From Bacteroidales bacterium (GTDB lineage Bacteria > Bacteroidota > Bacteroidia > Bacteroidales > JAAUTT01), in NCBI GenBank assembly GCA_012031335.1, contig JAAUTT010000256.1, positions 1 through 6,583 on the forward strand: a DNA stretch of 6,583 nucleotides. Direction: 5' to 3'. Below are positions 1 through 6,583 of this stretch, piece by piece. Every line of letters begins with the position of its first letter. Position 1 is the stretch's first letter. A program made the position numbers and the translations under genes. The notes under the pieces were generated by a model. The model saw only the letters and a program-made list of their open reading frames with translations. It was not told the origin of the DNA and did not search any database.

Positions 1-455
1 CTTTTTATCCTTGTTTTCGAGCCAGAAAACATACGGAAATACTTCCCTTTCTTCTTTTTCGATGTGTCTGGTAAGCTGATCCCGATATCCTGCAAAAAAG
101 AAGTAATCAGTTCAATGGTTTTTTCATCATTATAGCATGTTCTGATGGTTTCCTGAAGCAATAATTCCAGTTCGGGAAGTTTTTTATCGATATAATAGTG
201 ATGAGTATTCCGCAGATATTGAAGGATATTTGCAACCGGATATTTCTGAAGTTGTTTTTGCGGGAAATAATCAATGTGGTGATATGTATTGGCTATATCA
301 AGAAAGAAATTAACATCGATTTCCTGCTTTTTACAAACTTCTTCAATAGATGCGTCGGCAAAACCAAGGTTTATTCCAAACCGATGAAGAACATTTAATA
401 ATAAATAGTTGAGATGAACCAAATCGGCCATCTTCATATGTTTTTGTATAAGCAT
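1..455 (-). CDS. Hemerythrin-domain protein, RIC/ScdA/YtfE-like (3' end outside window, one frameshift)
   Basis: Likely a di-iron protein of the RIC family (repair of iron centres), or a Bacteroidota relative with a sensing or redox role. 152 codons are visible after correction and the C-terminus lies beyond base 1. Residues about 8-58 resemble the ScdA N-terminal domain (VLHRFGINLGF, then IEEVCKKQEID), but the Cys-Cys pair typical of ScdA/YtfE is absent; only Cys41 is near. A hemerythrin-type helical domain begins near residue 76: NTHHYYIDKKLPELE (His85, His86) and RHIEKEEREVFPYVF (His131, Glu135) are the expected metal-ligand helices. The frame breaks at the A6 run 94-99 (plus strand); one more base restores the second helix, while the uncorrected frame reads into lysine-rich nonsense. 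ATG at 455 is chosen because it lies 2 bases after the lipoprotein stop; internal ATGs at 437 and 431 are alternatives. The family call is fairly sure, the function is inferred. Confidence 0.78.
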   Translation of the reverse strand, partial: MLIQKHMKMADLVHLNYLLLNVLHRFGINLGFADASIEEVCKKQEIDVNFFLDIANTYHHIDYFPQKQLQKYPVANILQYLRNTHHYYIDKKLPELELLLQETIRTCYNDEKTIELITSFLQDIGISLPDTSKKKKGKYFRMFSGSKTRIK

Positions 456-457
456 GG

Positions 458-983
458 CTATTCTTTGTTTTCTTTTAACCCTACAATTTCTGCCGTTTGT
501 GCAATATTACTTTTGTTACCGGCCCGGTCTTTGATGAAAAATCGTATTTAATTGTGTCGTAATTGATAATTAATTCATCGAGGTTAATTCTAATGGTTCC
601 CTTAAGCGTTTTGTTCTGACCGATTCTTGCCATCACATCGTCGTATGGTATGGTATAGATAATTGAATCTTTTAATGTTGAATCTACATTAATGAATTCA
701 CCATTTCTATTTTCGTATCGGCTGAAGTAAAGATTTTCTTCTTAGTTGTATCGGCAATGTCCTGACGATATCCTATGTCACCGTCGCCATCCACAAACGA
801 GAACCTGATTTCTACTTTCCGTTGATTAAAGAGTCCTGATATTACAGTATCAAAAACCCTGTACGACTCAAATTCAATATATGGAATTTCAGAATAAGAT
901 TCAGGTTCTTTACACCCTGAAAAAGAGCTTACAAGGGATAAAAAAATAAGTAAACCAATAAAAGCATTCAAAAATGTTTTCAT
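458..983 (-). CDS. Small lipoprotein of unknown function (two frameshifts)
   Basis: I do not recognise a named family. The N-terminus is a lipoprotein signal: basic start (MKTF), hydrophobic core to about residue 20, then lipobox FSGC with Cys24, so it is probably anchored in the outer or inner membrane. The mature part is beta-rich in appearance, with a VDGDGDIGY stretch near residue 70 that is common in Bacteroidota surface lipoproteins, and ends IKDRAGNKSNIAQT, like the last strand of an Ig-like or cadherin-like fold. Two single-base losses break it: one within 734-745 (most simply the T4 run 734-737) and one at the A5 run 537-541. Adding one base at each gives 175 aa ending at TAG 458-460, with ENLYFSRYENRNGEF and YDFFIKDRAGN restored. 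Uncorrected, the first reading frame stops after 99 aa at 684. It is 122 bases after der and 2 bases before the hemerythrin gene, so probably co-transcribed with the latter. Confidence 0.72.
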
Positions 984-1057
984 AACCCAATATTCCGGAA
1001 TTACTTTATTTTATAAAACCAGTAATTACAACCTGCAACTTTAAATAAATCAATTTG

Positions 1058-1076
1058 CATCGTTCTAATAACGACG
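1058..1076. other. Small inverted repeat between der and the lipoprotein gene
   Basis: CATCGTT, five bases, AACGACG (plus strand) can form a 7-bp stem with one wobble pair in the space after the der stop. In the der transcript it lies about 30 bases past the stop codon and is followed by AT-rich sequence but no clean U run. It may be a weak terminator or an mRNA 3' end structure; it may also be chance in such AT-rich DNA. Confidence 0.22.
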
Positions 1077-1105
1077 AAATTTAAGGATTGTTTATGAAAT
1101 ATTTT

Positions 1106-2413
1106 CTATTTCTGCCTGAAAAATATCTGTATCGGGTTTCCGGTAAAATTGAAGTTTTCCCTGATTCTGTTTTCGAGAAACCTTTTATAGGGATCTTTAA
1201 CATATTGTGGCAAATTACAGAAAAAAGCAAACGATGGAAAATGTGTAGGTAACTGAGTTACATATTTTATTTTTACATATTTCCCTTTAACGGCAGGTGG
1301 TTCATTGTCCTCAATTATTTTGAGCATAATCTCATTCAATTGAGAAGTGGTTACTTTTCTTTGGCGGTTTTCATAAACTTCCATAGCTGTTTCAAGAACT
1401 TTCTGAATCCTTAGTTTTGTAAGGGCTGAAACAAATATGATGGGTACATCCTTAAAAGGTTCTATTTTCTTCAGGATTGTTTCGGTATATTTTTTTACGC
1501 TGTGCGTATCTTTCTCTACCAAATCCCATTTGTTTACAAGTATTACGATTCCTTTGTTATTACGCTGTATAAGCCTGAATATATTTACATCCTGGGCTTC
1601 CATACCCTGAGTAGCATCGAGCATCAGCAAACATACATCGGCATGTTCTACGGTGCGTATGGCACGCATTACCGAATAAAACTCTAGATTTTCAGTTACT
1701 TTACCTTTCTTTCGTAATCCAGCTGTGTCAATTAAAAAGAAATCGAAGCCAAATTTTTTATATCTCGAAAAAATGGAATCGCGCGTGGTTCCGGCAATGG
1801 AGGTAACAATATTCCTTTCTTCGCCAAGAAGAGCATTGGTTAGTGACGATTTACCAACATTTGGTCGGCCTACAATGGCAAAGCGAGGTAGATTCGATGT
1901 ATCGTCTTCAACAGGCGGAGCGGGAAGCGCCTTTACCAGGTCGTCGAGTAATTCGCCGGTGCCGCTGCCATTCATGGACGAAATTGTATAAACATTGCCC
2001 AGTCCTAACCGGTAAAATTCGGTCGACTGGTACTGAAGATCGAAATTATCTACCTTATTTGCAACCAGCAGAACAGTCTTTTTCGATCGCCTGAGTATTG
2101 CTGCTACCGACTCATCAAGATCTGTTATCCCACTACCTACATCAACAAGAAAGATAATTATATTCGCTTCGTCTATGGCCAGTTTAACCTGTTTGCGTAT
2201 TTCTTCCTCAAAAACATCGTCCGAATTGGTTACATAACCTCCGGTATCAATTACAACAAATTCTGCCCCGCTCCATTCTGCCCGTCCGTAATGACGATCG
2301 CGGGTAACGCCGGCCTGCTCATCTACAATAGCATCTTTCTGTCCGACCAACCGGTTAAACAGGGTTGACTTACCTACATTTGGCCTTCCTACTATAGCTA
2401 TAATATTTCCCAT
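1106..2413 (-). CDS. der: GTPase Der (EngA), 50S ribosome assembly
   Basis: Der is a double-GTPase that binds the 50S subunit during its maturation; it is normally essential. The 435-aa product is full length and the only uninterrupted gene in the window. Domain G1: P-loop GRPNVGKS at 9-16, DTGG 56-59, NKVD 119-122, and SSMNG 145-149 as the G5 loop. Domain G2: GRPNVGKS 182-189, DTAG 229-232, NKWD 294-297, SAL 329-331. The C-terminal KH-like domain covers about 350-435 and includes [17 protein letters not shown] and the terminal [11 protein letters not shown], both typical of the family. The ATG at 2413 sits 8 bases beyond the era stop, so the two are very likely one transcript. Runs of six to seven A/T inside the gene (for example near 1490 and 1750) are in frame, unlike those in neighbouring genes. 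The identification is essentially certain. Confidence 0.97.
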   Translation of the reverse strand: MGNIIAIVGRPNVGKSTLFNRLVGQKDAIVDEQAGVTRDRHYGRAEWSGAEFVVIDTGGYVTNSDDVFEEEIRKQVKLAIDEANIIIFLVDVGSGITDLDESVAAILRRSKKTVLLVANKVDNFDLQYQSTEFYRLGLGNVYTISSMNGSGTGELLDDLVKALPAPPVEDDTSNLPRFAIVGRPNVGKSSLTNALLGEERNIVTSIAGTTRDSIFSRYKKFGFDFFLIDTAGLRKKGKVTENLEFYSVMRAIRTVEHADVCLLMLDATQGMEAQDVNIFRLIQRNNKGIVILVNKWDLVEKDTHSVKKYTETILKKIEPFKDVPIIFVSALTKLRIQKVLETAMEVYENRQRKVTTSQLNEIMLKIIEDNEPPAVKGKYVKIKYVTQLPTHFPSFAFFCNLPQYVKDPYKRFLENRIRENFNFTGNPIQIFFRQK

Positions 2414-2421
2414 TTTTATTC

Positions 2422-3302
2422 TTATGATTGGTAACCCAAACTGCGTAAAAGACGATCGTCTTCCCGCCAGTTTTTCTCTACTTTAACAAATACTTCCAAA
2501 AACACTTTCTTGCCGAAGAATTTCTCCATTTCCAACCGCGCAGCAGTAGCTGTTTTTTTTAGTGCTTCCCCTTTATTTCCGATAACTATCCCTTTTTGTG
2601 AATCTTTTTCAGTAATGATAACTGCCTGAATCTTTAAGAGAGGTTCCGAATCTTTGAACGACTCGATAATTACATGGGTGGAATAGGGTATTTCCTGTTT
2701 GTAATTCAAAAAAATCTTCTCACGGATTATCTCAGATGCAAAAAACCTTTCCGTTCTATCAGTTAGTTCATCTTTAGGAAAAAAGGAGGGTTTTCAGGCA
2801 ACAAATCTACAATTCTATTCAGAAACCCTTCCAGATTAAAGGCCTTTAATGCCGAGATAACAAAAATTTCGGCCTTGGGTAAGATTTCCTTCCAAATTTC
2901 AACTTTTGCCATAACTTTTTCCTGATCAGCCAGATCTACCTTATTTATGGCAAGAATTACAGGTATTTCGAGCTTGCTAAGTTTATCGAGATATTCCGAA
3001 TGCTTATCGATTGTTTCCACCATATCGGTAACATAGAGCAGGATATCCGCATCGCTGAGGGCATTCTGAACAACGCCAACCATGGTAGATTGTAACTTAT
3101 AATTTGGTTTTAAAATACCGGGAGTGTCTGAATAAACTATTTGAAACTCATCGCCATTAACAATACCCATCACCCTTTGCCGGGTGGTTTGTGCTTTGGA
3201 CGTTACAATAGAGAGTTTCTCACCAACAAGCGCATTCATGAGGGTGCTCTTTCCAACATTCGGATTCCCGATAATATTTACAAAACCTGCTTTATGATTC
3301 AT
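2422..3302 (-). CDS. era: GTPase Era, 30S ribosome assembly (one frameshift)
   Basis: Era binds the 3' end of 16S rRNA through a KH domain and checks late 30S maturation; it is usually essential. GTPase part: P-loop GNPNVGKS at residues 12-19, switch-I QTTRQR 38-43, DTPG 59-62, NKVD 120-123, SALK 150-153. KH part: IGNKG at 241-245 as the GxxG loop, followed by [22 protein letters not shown] and the end LRSLGY, all typical. The gene is split at the A6 run 2779-2784 (plus strand): as read, translation ends after PPFFLKMN at 2763. One more T in the message gives [21 protein letters not shown] and joins the KH half, making exactly 293 aa, a normal length for this phylum. ATG at 3302 ([12 protein letters not shown]) is preferred over the upstream TTG at 3323, which falls inside the promoter box. 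The visible KH-only fragment from 2709 starts at an internal TTG and is not a separate gene. Confidence 0.93.
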
Positions 3303-3320
3303 CTTATTTAAAATGAGGTG

Positions 3321-3328
3321 CAAAGATA
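3321..3328 (-). promoter_or_regulatory. Candidate Bacteroidota -7 box for era-der
   Basis: On the minus strand this reads TATCTTTG, a perfect match to the TAnnTTTG element used by the Bacteroidota primary sigma factor. It ends 18 bases before the era ATG at 3302, which implies a short leader of roughly a dozen bases. No clear TTG element is visible 17-23 bases upstream, so the call rests on the -7 box and its position alone. Confidence 0.45.
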
Positions 3329-3419
3329 AGGAAAGTTTTCACACTGAATGATATTGGTGCCAACCTGCCCCTTTATAGGATATGAAAAGATGGTGTTTTT
3401 ATCTTACAAATGACTGCAT

Positions 3420-3687
3420 TTATGCCGACCTGAACTTAATTTTAATGCCTATCTGAACGGTGCCAATCATCAGCGCTATAAGATTGCAAATAATTATGGG
3501 GTTCGAAGCAATGAACCATCCATAAATTTCCCAAAGAATACAATTAATTATATAAACTACCAGCATCGACATGGATATATCGTCCACTTTTTCTGGTTTT
3601 GTACGATTTATAGGTTTGTGGCAACATTAGGATGGTTCCGAAAAATGCTGCGGCATATCCAATCCCTTCTACAAAAAATTCCTGCAT
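3420..3687 (-). CDS. SemiSWEET-type (MtN3/PQ-loop) small sugar transporter, one frameshift
   Basis: Bacterial SemiSWEETs are three-helix proteins that dimerise in the membrane to move sugars down a gradient. After removing one base the gene encodes 88 aa, the family's normal size. Helix 1 covers about 8-26 and ends in the PQ motif (MLPQTYKSY, Pro23-Gln24); a short basic loop carries KVDDISMSM, matching the SxxDIS-type loop of the family; helix 2 is about 39-57 (IINCILWEIYGW) and helix 3 about 63-82. Trp52 and Asn68 are spaced 16 apart, the same as the Trp/Asn pair lining the sugar pocket in characterised SemiSWEETs. The frame breaks in the T5 run 3588-3592 (plus strand); four bases there would keep it open, whereas as read it stops after SLYN. 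Start ATG at 3687, stop TAA 3420-3422. It lies 117 bases before era and diverges from ppc. The substrate cannot be told. Confidence 0.8.
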
Positions 3688-3828
3688 CTATTATTTCACA
3701 TTAAGGCGGTAAAAGTAGTATTAATTTAAATTACCCAACGAATAAATACTACTTTACCAAACTATTATTCCTAAAAGTTTTGCAATATTCAACCATCGGT
3801 CTGATCAGATGTTTTATTTTTATAATAA

Positions 3829-3858
3829 TTGACATTTGGAAATATGAGTTTAGTTTTG
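3829..3858 (+). promoter_or_regulatory. Candidate ppc promoter, TTG-N19-TAGTTTTG
   Basis: TTG at 3829-3831 (within TTGACA) and TAGTTTTG at 3851-3858 are separated by 19 bases, fitting the Bacteroidota pattern TTG-N17-23-TAnnTTTG. Transcription would begin near 3863-3866 and give a leader of about 50 bases before the ppc ATG at 3913. The surrounding region (3688-3912) is very AT-rich and has no other gene. Confidence 0.6.
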
Positions 3859-3912
3859 TGTTACCTGACTTTTTAAATTTCCTTTTCATGACTTTCGATT
3901 AATACCTTTGAA

Positions 3913-6583
3913 ATGAAATTACTTCAATTACTTAAGGATCAACTTGGCAAACCATATTACGACCTGGAGTACCTGCTTACATGTTTTAAGGAAGTGCTTA
4001 ACGAATTAGGCGAAAAAGAGCTTTCCGGATCTATTCCCTGGTTGAATGAATCGACAGATTTACCGAACGAAAAAATGTTCAGGCAGCTTCATGTTTACTC
4101 CATCAGTTATCAATTACTCAATATTGTTGAAGTTAATGGTGCTGTTCAAAATCGACGTAAAGTTGAAGCCACCGGTCTTTCCAAGGTAAATGGTTTGTGG
4201 GCCAATAATCTTGAAAAATTGAAAAATTGCGGTTTTCATGAAACCGAAATCCTTTGTAATCTTGCAAATATACAGGTGGAACCTGTTCTTACCGCGCATC
4301 CTACCGAGGCTAAACGACCCGAAGTACTGGAGCAGTACCGCAAACTTTACCTTTTGATTGTTAAGCGCGAGAACTCCATGTATACTCCTGTTGAGCAGGA
4401 AGACATACGTAACGATATAAAACTCATTTTGCATAAACTTTGGCTCATTGGCGAAATATTCATTGATAAACCTGATATTCGGTCGGAGCTGGATAATGTG
4501 CTTCATTACCTCAAAAATGTTTTTCCCGAAGCTATTCCTATCCTCGACCGCAGGTTGATGCAGGCCTGGCAGTCGGTTGGCTTTGATCCTGCCGGCATTA
4601 ATGCCACCAATTATTTACCCCGCATATCATTTGGGAACTGGGTAGGCGGCGATCGCGATGGCCATCCGTTAATAACTCCCGAAATCACCGAAGAAACACT
4701 TACCATTCTTCGTATGAATGCTTTTGAATTAATAAAGGCCAAGCTTACAGCTCTTTCACGTAATCTAAGTTTTTATGTACCCATGCATAAGGTTTCGGAG
4801 GAACTTCGTAACCGGTCGGAAGTCTATTCCAATTATGCGGGTAACCGGTTGGCCGATATTCAAAAACGGTTTAGCCGCGAAGCTTACAGGCTTTATGTTA
4901 ACCTTCTGATTTGCCGGTTACCGGTCGACTTTAGCCAGGATAAGGTTATTTCATTAGTTGAACATGACGGCAGCTACCGTCATTCGGGAGAACTTATCGA
5001 CGATTTGATAGTTTTACAGGACGATTTGGCAGGGTATGGTGCTTCACAGATTGCATGGAATGATGTCCGCGATCTGATTCGCCTTATTCAGAGTTTTGGA
5101 TTTCACCTGGCTAAACTTGACATCAGGCAAAACAGCCATTTTCACGATGTAGCTATGGATCAACTGCTGGAAGCTGCCGGCATCGGAATTGTTTTTTCGG
5201 AATTATCTTTCGAAGAAAGAATGAAATTTATTCAGTCGGAAATTCATTCACCACGACCATTTACCAATTCTTTCAAATTCCTGCCTTATGAAGCAGCCAC
5301 TGTTATCAATACTTATAAAGTGCTGAAACAGCATGTGGAAAGATATACATCTACTTCGCTGGGTAACATAATTGTTAGTATGACCCGGGATGTTACCGAC
5401 CTTATGCTTCCATATCTTTTTGCACGTGAAGCCGGCCTGCTCGAAATAAAGGACAAGGAAACACTTATGCCCTTGCATGTGGTGCCTCTTTTTGAAACTA
5501 TTGGCGATCTGGAGCATTGTAATCAGGTGATGGACGCTTATCTTTCGTTTCCTATTGTGAAAAAATCACTGGAACTGCAGCAGCAAAACCGCAGGCGTAA
5601 CTGGCTCCGGCAGGATGTGATGATTGGATACAGCGATAGCAATAAAGACGGAGGTATATTAGCCAGTGCATGGAATCTGTATCAGGCACAGGAAAAACTT
5701 TGCAGTCTGGCATCTGCGCATAACCTGAAACTTCGTTTTTTCACGGGAAAGGCGGCACTATAAGCAGAGGAGCAGGTCCAATGCACTGGTTTCTGAAAGC
5801 CCTGCCGCATGGTAGCCTCTCGGGCCATATCCGTCTTACGGAACAGGCGAAATTATTGAAAAGAAATATGCCAATCTTTTGAATGCTGCTTATAACCTGG
5901 AACTTTTGGTGTCGGGCACGCTCACCAATACCATGTTGCATGCCGGCCTTACTGAACCCAAAACACACGAAGGTGCTGAAATACTGAATTTACTATCCCG
6001 GCGAAGTGTTGATTATTACCAGGAGTTAACACATCACCTTGATTTTATGGAGTTTTTTTCTCAGGCAACTCCTATCGATGCAATTGAGTCGAGTAAGATA
6101 GGAAGCCGTCCAAGTCGTCGTACCGGACAACGTACCCTGCACGATCTCAGAGCTATACCCTGGGTTTTCAGCTGGAGTCAAACCCGGTTCAATATTACCG
6201 GCTGGTACGGCACAGGTAGCGCTTTGGAAGAATTGTATAATAATAATCCCGATGACTTTGCCCAGCTTAAGCGCATGGTGAAATATGATGAGGTGATAAG
6301 GTATATTTTCACCAATATAGATACCAGTTTGGCTGCTACCGATGAAACAGTTATGGAAATGTATGCTTCTCTCGTTGGAAATGAAGCCTGCCGGTTGGCG
6401 ATTTTCAACATGATTGTTAGTGAACTGAATAAGCTTCGTAAAATGATGGAAGTTTTATTGGTTCGTCCAATGGAAGAGCGTCGGAAGAATCACTTTTTAT
6501 TCAACCAAATTACGTGCTCAGCCTCTCGTTAAACTACATCAGTATCAGATTATGCTTCTCCGCCAGTGGAGAAAACAGAAGTC
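3913..6583 (+). CDS. ppc: Phosphoenolpyruvate carboxylase (3' end outside window, three frameshifts)
   Basis: Adds bicarbonate to phosphoenolpyruvate to make oxaloacetate, refilling the TCA cycle; cytoplasmic, normally a homotetramer. About 890 residues are visible and the last few tens are missing. Motifs in order: VLTAHPTE with catalytic His129 (E. coli His138), NWVGGDRDGHP with GGDRDG at 245-250, KLDIRQ with Arg405 (E. coli Arg396), GYSDSNKDGG at 572-581, then FFHGKGGTISRGAGP from 609, and LRAIPWVFSWSQTRF plus GWYGTGSALEEL later. The frame is open to TAA 5761-5763, then broken three times: a T missing from 5736-5741, inside the glycine-rich loop codons; a G missing at 5846-5847 (restores RLTEQGEIIEKKYA); and a T too many at 6494-6498 (restores HFYSTKLRAQ and VKLHQYQIMLLRQWRK). 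Lys613 replaces the Arg usual in FHGRGG, while the following Arg619 (E. coli Arg587) is kept. As read without correction, the stop would remove essential active-site residues. Confidence 0.95.

Noticed and set aside
198..398. Plus-strand open frame of 66 codons
   Set aside because: Lies opposite the hemerythrin gene, has no family features, and the minus-strand reading gives a recognisable domain.
1725..1991. Plus-strand open frames across der (also 1502-1687 and 1843-2094)
   Set aside because: Antisense shadows of the strongly conserved Der coding sequence.
3387..3405. AAGAT / ATCTT inverted repeat after the SemiSWEET stop, as a terminator
   Set aside because: Only five A/T-rich pairs with a nine-base loop; too weak to call in such AT-rich DNA.
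3903..3910. TACCTTTG directly before the ppc ATG, another TAnnTTTG match
   Set aside because: It ends two bases before the start codon, so transcription would begin at or inside the ATG; the box at 3851-3858 with a proper TTG partner is better placed.
4114..4506. Minus-strand open frames inside ppc (also 5248-5517, 5741-5968, 6178-6411)
   Set aside because: They run antisense to conserved Ppc motifs and show no protein-like features of their own.
5879..6532. A separate gene for the 3' part of ppc
   Set aside because: It starts at an internal TTG, contains the C-terminal half of the Ppc active site, and joins the upstream part once two bases are restored.

Overview
The window looks like chromosomal core DNA from a member of the Bacteroidota. 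Three things suggest this: Bacteroidota-type promoter boxes (TAnnTTTG) before era and ppc, a SusD-era style short lipoprotein with an SGC lipobox and a GDGDIG stretch, and an AT-rich coding style with little visible Shine-Dalgarno sequence. The genus cannot be told from this alone.

Layout. Bases 1-3687 are read on the minus strand; in transcription order they hold a SemiSWEET-type small sugar transporter (3687-3420), era (3302-2422), der (2413-1106), a lipoprotein of unknown function (983-458), and a RIC/ScdA-like hemerythrin-domain protein (455 to the left edge, incomplete). Bases 3913-6583 are read on the plus strand and hold ppc, phosphoenolpyruvate carboxylase, which runs off the right edge. 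No stretch longer than 300 bases lacks a gene; the largest gap (3688-3912) is the divergent SemiSWEET/ppc intergenic region and carries a good ppc promoter candidate.

How the genes fit together. era and der are adjacent GTPase genes of ribosome assembly (30S and 50S respectively), 8 bases apart, and almost certainly co-transcribed from a TATCTTTG box just before era. The lipoprotein and hemerythrin genes are 2 bases apart and probably form a second unit. ppc stands alone and supplies oxaloacetate to central metabolism.

Main oddity. Five of the six genes are broken by single-base insertions or deletions, eight in all: near 94-99, 537-541, 734-745, 2779-2784, 3588-3592, 5736-5741, 5846-5847 and 6494-6498. 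Seven lie in or next to A/T runs. Correcting each by one base restores proteins of normal length and motif content (Era 293 aa, SemiSWEET 88 aa, lipoprotein 175 aa). Because this hits essential genes, and there are no other lesions, residual sequencing error is the likeliest cause; real decay or slippage-based decoding is possible but less likely. I see no defence system, mobile element, CRISPR array, RNA gene or clearly new system here.
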